Shown here: positions 34,858-43,322 of the stretch, piece after piece
Layout of the letters: each line of letters begins with the position of its first letter
How positions within the stretch are numbered: the first letter of the stretch is position 1
Origin: Alphaproteobacteria bacterium
GTDB taxonomy: Bacteria; Pseudomonadota; Alphaproteobacteria; UBA9219; RFNS01
Reading direction: 5' to 3'
DNA length: 64,000 nt
Assembly: GCA_037200005.1 (NCBI GenBank)
Contig: JBBCGY010000001.1
Coordinates: 726,416 to 790,415 of the forward strand
Notes under the pieces: generated by a model
Told to the model about the DNA's origin: nothing
The model's database searches: none
What the model saw: only the letters and a program-made list of their open reading frames with translations
Translations under genes and position numbers: made by a program

Positions 34858-35733
34858 ATGATTAAACCTGTTCGCAAAGCCGTATTTCCCGTTGCCGGTC
34901 TCGGCACCCGCTTTCTTCCCGCCACCAAGGTCGTACCGAAGGAAATGCTGACGCTGGTCGACCGCCCGCTGATCCAGCATGCGGTCGATGAAGCCCGCGC
35001 CGCCGGAATCGAGCAGTTCATTTTCGTAACCAGCAAGGGGAAAGGCGCGCTCGAGGATCATTTCGACAGCCATAATGATTTGAAGCGCACGCTTGAAGCG
35101 CGGGGCAACAAGAAGGCCGAACTGGCTCTCCTCGAAACCGCGGAGATCGAGACGGGGCAGTTGCTGGTGACGCGTCAGCGCGAGCCGCTGGGCCTCGGCC
35201 ATGCGGTCTGGTGCGCGCGCCATTTAATCGGCGATGAGCCGTTCGCCATCCTGCTTCCTGACGATGTCGTGCTGGCGGATCGTCCGTGTCTGGCGCAGAT
35301 GATCGAGAGCTACAACACGCTCGGCGGCAATGTCGTCGGCGTGGTCGACGTGCCGCGCGAGCATACCAGCCGCTACGGCATTCTCGATGTCGAGAAGGAC
35401 GACGGCAAGATCGCTTCGATCAAGGGACTGGTCGAGAAGCCTGCTCCGGAAGCCGCGCCCTCGACCTTATCCGTTATCGGCCGCTATATCCTTCAGCCGG
35501 AAGTGTTCACCTATCTCGACGAGCGCAAAACCGGCGCGGGCGGAGAAATCCAGCTCACCGACAGCATGGCCAGGCTGATCGGCAAGCAGCCGTTCCACGG
35601 CCTGCGGTTCGAAGGCACGCGCTATGACTGCGGCGACAAAATCGGCTTTATCGAGGCCAATGTCGCTTTTGCCCTTGCCCACCCCGCCATGGGCGGCAAG
35701 GTGCGCGAGGCGCTCAGTAAAATCCTGGCGTAA
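34858..35733 (+). CDS. galU: UTP-glucose-1-phosphate uridylyltransferase
   Basis: Makes UDP-glucose for LPS, exopolysaccharide and glycolipids. 291 residues with the nucleotide-binding signature AGLGTRFLPATKVVPKEML near the N-terminus, EQFIFVTSKGKGALEDHFD, QREPLGLGHAVWCAR, LPDDVVL and LVEKPAPEAAPS, and C-terminal YDCGDKIGFIEANV. Length is normal. The 116-base gap upstream has an AT-rich promoter-like segment. Independent of the downstream parvulin gene. Confidence 0.95.
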   Translation: MIKPVRKAVFPVAGLGTRFLPATKVVPKEMLTLVDRPLIQHAVDEARAAGIEQFIFVTSKGKGALEDHFDSHNDLKRTLEARGNKKAELALLETAEIETGQLLVTRQREPLGLGHAVWCARHLIGDEPFAILLPDDVVLADRPCLAQMIESYNTLGGNVVGVVDVPREHTSRYGILDVEKDDGKIASIKGLVEKPAPEAAPSTLSVIGRYILQPEVFTYLDERKTGAGGEIQLTDSMARLIGKQPFHGLRFEGTRYDCGDKIGFIEANVAFALAHPAMGGKVREALSKILA

Positions 35734-35829
35734 AGCCGCTTGCTCAAGTCCGTGATTCGGTGCTTAATCCTGCCACAATTCCCGCTTAAACGGGTCTTTC
35801 CGGCTGTTTTAAACTCGAAAGGACGAACA

Positions 35830-36699
35830 ATGACCAAGAAACTTCACATGGCGACGCTGGCCTTGGCGCTCGCCGCGCTGGCGCTGCCCGTTCATGCTCA
35901 GGACGCTGCCGCAGGCGCGGATCCGGTCGTGGGCAAAATCGCCGGCAAGCCGATTTTGCGCTCGGAAGTGATAACGGAAATTCAGCGCCTCGGCCCTCAA
36001 GCCGCGCAAGTGCCGCCGCAGATGGTTTTCCCGCAGGTGCTCGATCGCATCATCGTCACGAAAGTCGTGTCGGCGGCGGGTTACGCCAAGGGCGTGCAGG
36101 ACAGCGCCGAGGTCAAAGACCAAATGAAGCGCGCCGAACGCGAAATCGTGGCGCAGGCCTATATCCGTCAGGCCGTCGAGCCGATGATCACCGAAGAGAA
36201 GATCAAGGCGCGCTATGACGAGCTCGTCAAAGCCTTCAAGCCCGTCGATGAAATGCGGGCGCGCCATATCCTGGTGAAGACCGAAAGCGAAGCCAACGCG
36301 GTCCTTAAGGAAATCAAGGGCGGCGGCGACTTCGCCAAGATCGCCATGGACAAGTCCGTCGATGACGGCTCGAAGAAGCAAGGCGGCGATCTCGGTTACT
36401 TCACGAAGGCCGACATGGTGAAGCCTTTCGCCGAAGCGGCGTTCGCCATGAAGCCGGGCCAGGTCAGCGACAAGCCGGTCAAGACCGATTTCGGCTGGCA
36501 TGTCATCAAGGTGGAAGACAAGCGCCAATCCTCGCCGCCGCCGATCGACACCGTCCGCAACCAGATCAAGAATCAATTGGGCCAGGAACTCACCGCCAAA
36601 GTGGTGCAGGACATGGTCAAGGACGCGAAGGTCGAACGCTTCAATTTCGACGGCACGCCGATGCCGCCGCCGTCCGACGCGGTTGCCAAGAAGCAGTAA
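35830..36699 (+). CDS. Periplasmic parvulin-type peptidyl-prolyl isomerase (PpiC/PrsA-like)
   Basis: 289 residues. Signal peptide MTKKLHMATLALALAALALPVHAQ, a SurA/PrsA-like helical N-terminal part, and one parvulin domain at about residues 135-230 (MRARHILVKTESEANAV, DFAKIAMDKSVDDGSKKQGGDLGYF, DFGWHVIKVED). A Pro-rich tail follows. AAAGGA six bases ahead fixes ATG 35830. In related genomes this gene lies between secA and argJ-mutT; here mutT follows directly. Confidence 0.88.
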   Translation: MTKKLHMATLALALAALALPVHAQDAAAGADPVVGKIAGKPILRSEVITEIQRLGPQAAQVPPQMVFPQVLDRIIVTKVVSAAGYAKGVQDSAEVKDQMKRAEREIVAQAYIRQAVEPMITEEKIKARYDELVKAFKPVDEMRARHILVKTESEANAVLKEIKGGGDFAKIAMDKSVDDGSKKQGGDLGYFTKADMVKPFAEAAFAMKPGQVSDKPVKTDFGWHVIKVEDKRQSSPPPIDTVRNQIKNQLGQELTAKVVQDMVKDAKVERFNFDGTPMPPPSDAVAKKQ

Positions 36700-36725
36700 A
36701 TTCTTGAAGTCTAAAATATGCATGG

Positions 36726-36752
36726 GGGCGGCTGGCGACAGCCGCCCTTTTT
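36726..36752 (+). terminator. Rho-independent terminator of the parvulin gene
   Basis: Stem GGGCGGCT / AGCCGCCC (36726-36733, 36740-36747), six-base loop, then TTTTT. It begins 27 bases after the parvulin stop. It also argues against starting mutT upstream of it. Confidence 0.88.
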
Positions 36753-36765
36753 CTTGGGAGCGATC

Positions 36766-37206
36766 ATGACCTGCATCGATGTCACCATGCCGCTCGTCAC
36801 CGCCGCGCGGCCTGTCTTGCTGGTCGCCGCCGCCGTGCTGATCGATGCGGACGGCAAGCTGCTGCTGACTTGCCGTCCGCCGGGAAAGAAATTCGCGGGC
36901 CTGTGGGAATTTCCCGGCGGCAAGGTCGATGCGGGCGAAGCGCCCGAGCAAGCGCTGGTGCGCGAGCTGCGCGAGGAACTTGGCATCGCGACATCGCCGG
37001 GATGCTTCACGCCGCTGACTTTCGCGAGCCACGGCTATGACGATTTTCATCTGCTGATGCCGCTTTATGGCTGCCGCGTATGGCAGGGAACGCCGGAGCC
37101 TCGCGAAGGGCAGGGGCTGGCCTGGGTGACGAAGCAGGAACTAAGGGATTACGATCTGCTTCCGGCGGATAAGCCGCTTGTGCCGCTGCTGCATGATTTA
37201 CTGTGA
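36766..37206 (+). CDS. mutT: MutT-like NUDIX hydrolase (8-oxo-dGTP diphosphatase)
   Basis: 146 residues. The full Nudix box GKVDAGEAPEQALVRELREELGI is present (Gx5Ex7REUxEExGU), preceded by LLTCRPPGKKFAGLWEFPGG, typical of MutT that removes 8-oxo-dGTP. A GGGAG site precedes ATG 36766 and the terminator hairpin lies just upstream, so this start is favoured. Gene has its own transcription, with no argJ between it and the parvulin gene. Confidence 0.9.
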   Translation: MTCIDVTMPLVTAARPVLLVAAAVLIDADGKLLLTCRPPGKKFAGLWEFPGGKVDAGEAPEQALVRELREELGIATSPGCFTPLTFASHGYDDFHLLMPLYGCRVWQGTPEPREGQGLAWVTKQELRDYDLLPADKPLVPLLHDLL

Positions 37207-37222
37207 CGGCGACAATTTCATG

Positions 37223-37253
37223 TTGACAAGCGCCCCGCGCATTCTGTTATGCT
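37223..37253 (+). promoter_or_regulatory. Promoter of the Cys-codon leader
   Basis: Consensus -35 TTGACA (37223-37228) and -10 TATGCT (37248-37253), spacer 19 (18 if TTATGC is the -10). The predicted start falls at about 37260, the A of the leader-peptide ATG, so the leader would be translated from a leaderless transcript. Confidence 0.55.
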
Positions 37254-37259
37254 TGCGGC

Positions 37260-37301
37260 ATGAAATTCGTCCAACTCGCCTGTCTCTGTTGTTGCCGCTG
37301 A
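37260..37301 (+). CDS. Candidate cysteine-rich leader peptide (13 aa)
   Basis: The short frame ATG-...-TGA encodes MKFVQLACLCCCR with four Cys codons, three consecutive (TGT TGT TGC) just before the stop. It starts at the predicted transcription start and the Cys codons lie inside a large hairpin (37273-37340) followed by a T-run. This is the classic layout of a ribosome-controlled attenuator sensing charged tRNA-Cys. Too short to be proven from sequence alone; a chance frame remains possible. Confidence 0.4.
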   Translation: MKFVQLACLCCCR

Positions 37302-37345
37302 TTATTTAGTCTTCAGCCCCGGCAACCCTATCTGCGAGTTTTTTT
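37273..37345 (+). promoter_or_regulatory. Attenuator-like nested hairpin with T-run
   Basis: Outer stem AACTCGC / GCGAGTT (37273-37279 with 37334-37340), perfect 7 bp, immediately followed by T residues to 37345. Inner stem GTTGCCG / CGGCAAC (37291-37297 with 37320-37326), perfect 7 bp, extended by CTGA/TCAG (37298-37301, 37313-37316). Both left arms lie within the leader-peptide frame, so ribosome position would decide whether they pair. The next gene's ATG is 3 bases after the T-run. Alternatively it is the terminator of an 85-nt small RNA. Confidence 0.45.
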
Positions 37346-37348
37346 ATC

Positions 37349-37894
37349 ATGACAAACCGTGTTGTTTCCTTCGCCCCTCAGGCGAATGCCATTACCCGTC
37401 CGCTGTTTTCCGATAGACAGGCCGATCTCAAGAAAATGCTCAAGCTCGCCGCCGATCAAGGCGAATTGATCTATGACCGGCTGAAAGCGCTCGACGGCGC
37501 TGCGCGGCGCTTCCAGGCCGATCCCGGCCTCGCGGACGCGGATTTTGCGCGCGATGTTGCCCGCCTCGCCGTCGCCGATCCGGATATCGGCATCCGTCTC
37601 GGCGCGACGCATATCGTCGGCGAGATGGTCGAGGTTCTGCAGGGAGTCGTGATTGGGCCTCAAAGAAGCGATCATATGCTGGTGCGCCATGGCGCGATGC
37701 ATATGTTAGGCGTCCTGGCGGAAAACAGTCCGGAAAACGCCGAGCGCATTCGCGGCATCGCCGTCGAGGTCGCTGCGCGGGATGAACGGGTCAGCCTGGT
37801 AAGGCGCGAAGCCAACAGGATTTTGGGCATTTCCGATCGGCCCCCGCTTCGCCGCTCGCGCAACGCTATCCTTCCGCGCCCCCACGCGGTCTGA
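37349..37894 (+). CDS. Hypothetical helical protein behind the Cys leader
   Basis: 181 residues, unrecognised. Ala-rich, predicted almost entirely helical (KMLKLAADQGELIYDRLKAL; MLGVLAENSPENAERIRGIAVEVAA), giving a HEAT/ARM-like impression, with a basic C-terminal tail. No signal peptide, no cysteine. Its ATG follows the T-run of the upstream hairpin by 3 bases and there is no clear ribosome-binding site outside that hairpin, so expression probably depends on it. Similar in style to the proteins at 41269 and 42090. Confidence 0.55.
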   Translation: MTNRVVSFAPQANAITRPLFSDRQADLKKMLKLAADQGELIYDRLKALDGAARRFQADPGLADADFARDVARLAVADPDIGIRLGATHIVGEMVEVLQGVVIGPQRSDHMLVRHGAMHMLGVLAENSPENAERIRGIAVEVAARDERVSLVRREANRILGISDRPPLRRSRNAILPRPHAV

Positions 37895-37928
37895 TCGTTC
37901 GAGCCCGGCGAGAACGTGAATCAGTCCG

Positions 37929-38357
37929 CTAATTATAAAGCATGAATTTGCCCGCGATCTTGTCGAGCGCGTCGCGGTCGCCATGCGCCGCCGCGCCGAG
38001 ATAGCTCATCGTCTCTTCCTGTTGCGCGGCGATGGCGGCGGCAAGCTCGTCGTCATGGCCGGTGTCCTGCATTGCCTGCGGATAATCCACCAGCAGCAGG
38101 CCGGAAACCGCGCGCGCTTCGGCGATGAATTGCCGGAGCCGTCCGGGCTTCACCTTGGTGACAATCACCGGATATTTGGATATGCCGTGATGGCCGATGC
38201 CGCTTGCGTCCGGCAATAAATCGCGTCCCATGTCTTCGCGCGGCGCACGATGTCCAATGGAAAAAGCCAAATGTCCCATGACGTTAGCGGCTATTCCTGG
38301 AGCAAGATTGGAGGCCAGAACAATGACGGTTTTCCTGGCGCGGTAGTCATAGGTCAT
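37929..38357 (-). CDS. DUF2000 family protein
   Basis: 142 residues from ATG 38357, which overlaps the ruvX stop (ATGA). It matches DUF2000: TVIVLASNLAPGIAANVMGHLAF at the N-terminus, RDLLPDASGIGHHGISKYPVIV in the middle and VDYPQAM later. Structures of this family resemble peptidyl-tRNA hydrolase 2-like folds but the function is unknown. Much longer readings upstream are a shadow of ruvX. Confidence 0.82.
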   Translation of the reverse strand: MTYDYRARKTVIVLASNLAPGIAANVMGHLAFSIGHRAPREDMGRDLLPDASGIGHHGISKYPVIVTKVKPGRLRQFIAEARAVSGLLLVDYPQAMQDTGHDDELAAAIAAQQEETMSYLGAAAHGDRDALDKIAGKFMLYN

Positions 38358-38842
38358 GGTTTTGCCTTCAGGGCATCCAGAGCGCCTTGCAAAATATAAG
38401 CCGCCGCCATCTTGTCGATCACCTCGCCGCGGCGCTTGCGGGTGACGTCCTCGCCGATCAGGAATCGCTCCATCGCCGCGGTGGACAGCCGTTCGTCCCA
38501 GAAGGCCAGCGGCAGGGCGGTCAAATCGGCATGGGCCAGCAGGTTTTGCGCCACGGCGCGCACCGATTGCGCGCGCGGGCCTTCGGTTCCGTCCATATTG
38601 CGCGGCAGGCCGACGATCAGCCCGCCGATCTCCCGCTCGCGGCTGACGGCGGTCAATGCCGCCAGATCCTGCGGCCATTTGCGACGCTCGATAATCTGCA
38701 GCGGCGAGGCGATAGCCCAGCCGGGATCGCTGACCGCGAGGCCGATGGTTTTCTCGCCGATATCGAGGCCGAGCAAAGATCGGCCCTTGGCGGGGCTGGC
38801 GGATAGGGCGGTTAATTCACAAATCGGCATTTCAGTTGTCAT
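38354..38842 (-). CDS. ruvX: Holliday-junction resolvase-like / pre-16S rRNA nuclease RuvX (YqgF)
   Basis: RNase H-fold nuclease that finishes the 5' end of 16S rRNA, 162 residues. LLGLDIGEKTIGLAVSDPGWAIASPL holds the first catalytic Asp, GGLIVGLPRNMDGTEGPRAQSV the second motif, and FWDERLSTAAMERFL plus IDKMAAAYILQGALD the last acidic residues. Divergent from gatC, as in other alphaproteobacteria, and coupled to DUF2000 by an ATGA overlap. Confidence 0.93.
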   Translation of the reverse strand: MTTEMPICELTALSASPAKGRSLLGLDIGEKTIGLAVSDPGWAIASPLQIIERRKWPQDLAALTAVSREREIGGLIVGLPRNMDGTEGPRAQSVRAVAQNLLAHADLTALPLAFWDERLSTAAMERFLIGEDVTRKRRGEVIDKMAAAYILQGALDALKAKP

Positions 38843-38896
38843 CCGGTTGAACGGACGGCATAATCAGGCCGCCGCGCCTCCACCGCAAGAGCAATC

Positions 38897-39184
38897 ATGA
38901 CCCTCGATATCAAAGACGTCGCCCGCATCGCCCATCTCGCCCGGCTCAAAGTGCCGGAGGAGGAACAGGCCGCGCTGGTCGGACAGCTGAACGGCATTCT
39001 CCACTTCATCGCCCAGCTTAACGAGGTGGATGTGACGGGCATCGAGCCGATGACGGGTTGCCACGACATGCCATTGCGCTGGCGGGCGGACGAGGTGCAT
39101 GACGGCGGCAGGGCCGAAGATGTTCTGGCCAACGCGCCGCAGCGCGCCGCCGACTTTTTTGCCGTTCCGAAAGTGGTTGAATGA
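38897..39184 (+). CDS. gatC: Glu/Asp-tRNA amidotransferase subunit C
   Basis: 95-residue belt subunit of GatCAB, the transamidase that turns misacylated Glu-tRNA-Gln or Asp-tRNA-Asn into Gln/Asn-t[22 protein letters not shown] at the N-terminus, [32 protein letters not shown] and [17 protein letters not shown] are diagnostic. gatA follows after 64 bases containing a REP-like hairpin. Confidence 0.95.
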   Translation: MTLDIKDVARIAHLARLKVPEEEQAALVGQLNGILHFIAQLNEVDVTGIEPMTGCHDMPLRWRADEVHDGGRAEDVLANAPQRAADFFAVPKVVE

Positions 39185-39210
39185 AAACAATACGCTTGTT
39201 TTTATTCAAC

Positions 39211-39235
39211 CATCCCGGCGAAAGCCGGGATCCAG
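39211..39235 (+). repeat. REP-like palindromic element between gatC and gatA
   Basis: TCCCGGC-GAAA-GCCGGGA (39213-39230) is a perfect 7-bp hairpin with a GAAA loop, within CATCCCGGCGAAAGCCGGGA followed by TCCAG. Closely related to the widespread proteobacterial repeat CATTCCCGCGAAAGCGGGAA. Only this one copy was noticed in the window. It could affect mRNA stability within the gatCA transcript. Confidence 0.6.
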
Positions 39236-39248
39236 TTATAAGGATACC

Positions 39249-40730
39249 ATGACCAAGCTTACCGATCTGACGATGCAGGCCGCGCTCGACGGGCTGACGA
39301 AAAAGCAGTTTTCCGCCGTGGATTTGGCCGAGGCCTATATCAAGGCCGTCGAAGCCGCGCGCCCGCTGAACGCCTTCGTCACCGAAACGCCGGACATCGC
39401 GCGAGAGCAGGCCAGGGCGTCCGACGCCCGCCGCGCGCGCGGCGAAGCCGGTCTGATGGACGGCATGCCCATCGGCGTGAAGGATTTGTTCTGCACCAAG
39501 GGCGTGCTGACGACGGCGTCGTCGAAAATCCTGCATAATTTCGTGCCGCCTTATGAATCGACGGTAACGGAAAAACTTTTCGCGCAGGGCGCGGTGATGC
39601 TCGGCAAATTGAGCCATGACCAGTTCGGCATGGGCACGGCGAACATTCACAGCCATTTCGGCCCCGTGCTTAATCCCTGGACCGGCGAGGATCCCGCCAA
39701 TACCGCGCGCAAGCTTGTGCCCGGCGGCTCATCGGGCGGCTCATCGGCTTCGGTGGCGGCGCGGTCGGTGATGGCGGCAACGGGCACGGATACCGGAGGC
39801 TCCTGCCGCCAGCCTGCCGCTTTATGCGGCGTCGTCGGCTTCAAGCCCACTTATGGCCGCTGCTCGCGCTGGGGGATCATCGCGTTCGCCTCGTCGCTGG
39901 ATCAGGCGGGCGGATTCACGCGCAGCGTCTATGACGCGGCGCTGTTCCTCGAAGCGATGGCGGGATTCGATCCCAAGGATTCGACGTCGGTCGATCAGCC
40001 GGTTCCGGATTTCAAGGCGGCGTGCGGCCAATCGGTCAAGGGATTGCGGGTCGGCATTCCCAAAGAATATCGCATGGACGGCATTCCGGCGACGGTCAAT
40101 GACGCCTGGGATCGTGGCGCGAAGATGTTGAAAGACGCGGGTGCCGAACTCGTCGAGATTTCCCTGCCGCACACGAAGTACGGATTGCCCGCCTATTACA
40201 TCATCGCTCCCGCCGAGGCGTCGTCGAACCTCGCGCGCTATGACGGCGTGCGTTTCGGCCTGCGCGAAGAGGGCAATTCGCTGATCGAAATGTACGAGAA
40301 CACGCGCGGCTCCGGTTTCGGCAAGGAAGTGCGCCGCCGCATCATGATCGGCACCTATGTGCTGTCGGCGGGTTATTACGATGCGTATTACATCAGGGCG
40401 CAGCAAGTGCGCGCCAAGCTGTTCGCCGATTTCAAGGCGGCTTACGAGAAGTGCGACGTGATCCTGACCCCGACTTCGCCCGGCCCGGCTTTTGCCATCG
40501 GCGAGAAGCAGGACGATCCGGTGCAAATGTATCTGGAAGATATTTTCACCGTCACCGCGAATCTGGTCGGCATTCCGGGCATCTCGGTGCCGATAGGGCT
40601 TTCGCCGGAAGGACTGCCGCTTGGGTTGCAGATTTTCGCGCGTCCGTTCGACGAAGCCGGCATGTTTCGCGCCGCCGCCGCCCTTGAAAAGGCAGCGGAT
40701 TTTAACCATAAACCGCCTTTTGTGGTTTAA
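39249..40730 (+). CDS. gatA: Glu/Asp-tRNA amidotransferase subunit A
   Basis: Amidase-signature subunit, 493 residues, which releases ammonia from glutamine for GatB. Catalytic Ser-cisSer-Lys: Lys in [10 protein letters not shown], the glycine/serine-rich [16 protein letters not shown] and nucleophile Ser in [25 protein letters not shown] sets the start at 39249, not the longer frame from 39099. Its partner gatB is separated by about 3 kb of unknown genes. Confidence 0.96.
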   Translation: MTKLTDLTMQAALDGLTKKQFSAVDLAEAYIKAVEAARPLNAFVTETPDIAREQARASDARRARGEAGLMDGMPIGVKDLFCTKGVLTTASSKILHNFVPPYESTVTEKLFAQGAVMLGKLSHDQFGMGTANIHSHFGPVLNPWTGEDPANTARKLVPGGSSGGSSASVAARSVMAATGTDTGGSCRQPAALCGVVGFKPTYGRCSRWGIIAFASSLDQAGGFTRSVYDAALFLEAMAGFDPKDSTSVDQPVPDFKAACGQSVKGLRVGIPKEYRMDGIPATVNDAWDRGAKMLKDAGAELVEISLPHTKYGLPAYYIIAPAEASSNLARYDGVRFGLREEGNSLIEMYENTRGSGFGKEVRRRIMIGTYVLSAGYYDAYYIRAQQVRAKLFADFKAAYEKCDVILTPTSPGPAFAIGEKQDDPVQMYLEDIFTVTANLVGIPGISVPIGLSPEGLPLGLQIFARPFDEAGMFRAAAALEKAADFNHKPPFVV

Positions 40731-40921
40731 GGCCGCAATGCATAATTTCGTATGCAAATGACCACAATGAGTACTTAATTGCTGTTTATAGTTAATAATA
40801 TGATGCAATTGGGATATGGAACGCTTCTAACCACGCGTTTTTTATAAATTATCCGTTTTTACTTGCACGCCATTAGGGTTATAATCGATCCAGAACCAAC
40901 ATAACGCAGAGGGAATTACAA

Positions 40922-41176
40922 ATGTCACAATCAAACATGCCTTCCAAGGAACAACGTATGAGAGCGCTCGGCGCTTTGGTGCTTGATGCGAAAAAAGCAG
41001 ACGGCGGTGTGAGCTTGATGGCTGGACTCCAAAAATTAGGACAAGCCAGCGTCATGGATGCTCCGGTGGCGCCGATTGCAGAAGCAGAGACGGTAGTTCC
41101 TACGGTCACGGCTACCAAGGAAACAAAAATTGGTCTCACGCGCTTCATGATGCGCAATCAAACTATGCAACCCTAA
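40922..41176 (+). CDS. Small hypothetical protein (84 aa)
   Basis: Unrecognised. N-terminal helix SNMPSKEQRMRALGALVLDAKKADGG, a Pro/Val/Thr-rich middle (APVAPIAEAETVVPTVTATKE) and a short basic C-terminus. GAGGGA precedes the ATG. A TATAAT box lies about 40 bases upstream at 40880. First of four lineage-specific genes placed between gatA and gatB. Could be a secretion substrate or regulator; no evidence for either. Confidence 0.45.
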   Translation: MSQSNMPSKEQRMRALGALVLDAKKADGGVSLMAGLQKLGQASVMDAPVAPIAEAETVVPTVTATKETKIGLTRFMMRNQTMQP

Positions 41177-41268
41177 TAAATCGGGCGCTATTCAAATCAG
41201 ATGCGGCATTCATGTTGATAAAGACATGAACGCTGCTTCTGTACGAGTTTTTAAAGCAAGAGTGTTTC

Positions 41269-42000
41269 ATGGCTGTAGCATCCGTCATGCCTGAAGATAC
41301 GGCTAACCGCCTTTCGGCGGAAGGCGGGCCTGCGCGCAGCCACACGCCCGTAAGCGGTCTTCGGGTCACGGATTTATCCGCGTCCGATGCAGCCGCCCCG
41401 TCGGAAAAAAATCCGCGGGTCTTATCCCAGAATGCGAAAGTGGTCGCCGAGGCGATCAGGCGGAATGTTCCTTCCAAACCTTCTCTCATCAAGCGGCTAA
41501 TGCAGACCGCCGGACATCTCGCCCTCTATCATTCGGAATATCGCCCGGAGGCGGTGGCTATTGCAAAGTTCGTCGCAAGGAATGCCGAGCCGGATTCAGA
41601 GCCACAGAGGGACGCAGCCGTGCTGATGATCCTGCATGCGTCCGACTTGGTAACGCCGGAACAGCAATTTGCAACGCTGAAGACTGCCACAAACCATTCC
41701 CGCGGCAGCTTGCGGAAAAGGGCCGTGGAAGATTCCCTTGGTCCCGCCGAGAGGCTTGCCGATCCCAAGGCGCAGCTCGATGCCGGATTGTGGGCGATAG
41801 CCAATCTCGATCCCAATACGGCTTCCATGCATAGGGCGGCCGAGTTGGTGCTCGCCAATGTCCATGTTCTGCAAGACGCAAACCGCCAGACGGAAACCAT
41901 CGACTATGTGCGAACCTATGCGGCTCCCGCGTCGAACGCGTCGGTTCCCGTGCGCCGCGATTTGCCCGGATTTCCGGCGTCCGATCTCAGAATTGCTTAA
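41269..42000 (+). CDS. Hypothetical helical protein (243 aa)
   Basis: No recognised domain. A disordered N-terminal 60 residues (Ser/Ala/Pro-rich) is followed by helical segments such as SLIKRLMQTAGHLALYHSEY, PEAVAIAKFVARNAEPD, DAAVLMILHASDL and AGLWAIANLDPNTASMHRAAELV, in the style of HEAT-like solenoids and similar in general look to the neighbour at 42090. No signal peptide or membrane helix. Its composition matches the host, so it is a lineage-specific gene rather than recent import. Confidence 0.55.
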   Translation: MAVASVMPEDTANRLSAEGGPARSHTPVSGLRVTDLSASDAAAPSEKNPRVLSQNAKVVAEAIRRNVPSKPSLIKRLMQTAGHLALYHSEYRPEAVAIAKFVARNAEPDSEPQRDAAVLMILHASDLVTPEQQFATLKTATNHSRGSLRKRAVEDSLGPAERLADPKAQLDAGLWAIANLDPNTASMHRAAELVLANVHVLQDANRQTETIDYVRTYAAPASNASVPVRRDLPGFPASDLRIA

Positions 42001-42089
42001 GGTTACTTAACCATAACGAAAACCGCATTTTCACAATTTTTATTTTTTTGTTGCACGATAATGGCGACGGCAACGAAGTCTGGAGATAG

Positions 42090-43310
42090 ATGATGAGCGA
42101 TGGGGCGATGAGCAGCGAGAGTCAGTCCCTGAGCGCTCAGGCGGATTATCTGCAGAAACACATTCTGAGGGCCGTCAAGTCTCAAGACATTAGTCCGCAA
42201 TCTCCTTTGGTCGACAATAAGAGCGAACTTATCGATCAGCTTCTTCCCGTCCTTGAGCGGCTGTCGGACAATCCCCGCTATATTCCCCAGGCCGCCCGGC
42301 TTGCGGGCTTCGCGGGCAATCATGCCGATCTGGGATCGCCGCAGGAGGAGCAGGCCGCCGCTTCATGGTCGGCTATCTTGCGCAAAGAGCCCGATGCCGC
42401 AGAGCGCATGAGGCTTGCGGTTTCGACGGCAATGTACGGCAAGCCCGATGGGGAAATGGCCAGGGTGACGGCGCTGGCATGGGTTGACGATGTCAACAGC
42501 CATGCGCCGGCGCAGCGCCTCGAACTGGCCAAGGATGTCGCCGGTCGCGTCCCGCCGCATCTGGCGCTGATGGCGTGCGGCGTCATGCTGCATAACATCG
42601 ATGCCGTGGACCCGGCGCGCAGGATCGCGGAGGCTGCCTTCCTGGCGAATCAAGCCGGTGTCGTTCCCGAAAACGCGCCCGATGCCTTAAGGCCGCTGTT
42701 TGAAGCGGCCGAGCAGCAAGGAGCGGCGCGGTGGCGTCAGGAACTCATGTCCCTGCCGCCCGAGCAACAGATCGATTTAGCCAAGAAGGCCGCCGGGGGT
42801 CGCAGTCCGGCACTGCAAGTGACGGCGCTTTTCGCAATTCTCGATAATACGGGTTTTCTGCCGGAACCTGCGCGGAGAATTGAAGATATGGTCTTGGTGG
42901 CGACCCAAACCAGCTATGCCGATGAAGAAAGTATGCCCAAGTCCATACTCCCGCTGCTGCAGATCGCAGGAGAGCGAGTTGGGGAAATATGGGGCCGGGA
43001 GGTAAGGGACTTGCCGCCGGAGCAGCAGATCGATCATGCCAAGCATATCATGAATAATATGCCCCGCGGCTCGGCGATCCGCGATCAGGCCACGACGGTC
43101 TTTTTCAGTGCGATCGATGAGCTTCCTTCGGTCGCGAAAAAAATCGAAGCGGCGAAATTTCTGCAATCCACTCTTAAGCCCAACTCCGCGGACGAAAAAT
43201 GGGCAGCGAAAATTCTGGCTGATAATGTGGCGCGGCTGACGACGCCTCTCAGGCCCGAAACGCCCCAGCGCCGCCCGGCATTCGATTCCTCGCCGGGCGG
43301 CGCTTCCTGA
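42090..43310 (+). CDS. Hypothetical protein with degenerate helical repeats (406 aa)
   Basis: No recognised family. At least two, possibly three, internal repeats of about 100 residues: WRQELMSLPPEQQIDLAKKAA and WGREVRDLPPEQQIDHAKHIM open equivalent units, with SWSAILRKEPDAAERMRLAV a weaker one. Each is followed by helices ending near ARRIxxA. Probably an alpha-solenoid scaffold. The two ATGs at 42090 and 42093 follow a GGAG site. A TTAACCAT motif lies at 42006-42013. Ends 12 bases before the convergent lipoprotein gene. Confidence 0.6.
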   Translation: MMSDGAMSSESQSLSAQADYLQKHILRAVKSQDISPQSPLVDNKSELIDQLLPVLERLSDNPRYIPQAARLAGFAGNHADLGSPQEEQAAASWSAILRKEPDAAERMRLAVSTAMYGKPDGEMARVTALAWVDDVNSHAPAQRLELAKDVAGRVPPHLALMACGVMLHNIDAVDPARRIAEAAFLANQAGVVPENAPDALRPLFEAAEQQGAARWRQELMSLPPEQQIDLAKKAAGGRSPALQVTALFAILDNTGFLPEPARRIEDMVLVATQTSYADEESMPKSILPLLQIAGERVGEIWGREVRDLPPEQQIDHAKHIMNNMPRGSAIRDQATTVFFSAIDELPSVAKKIEAAKFLQSTLKPNSADEKWAAKILADNVARLTTPLRPETPQRRPAFDSSPGGAS

Positions 43311-43322
43311 TATCGATATTTG

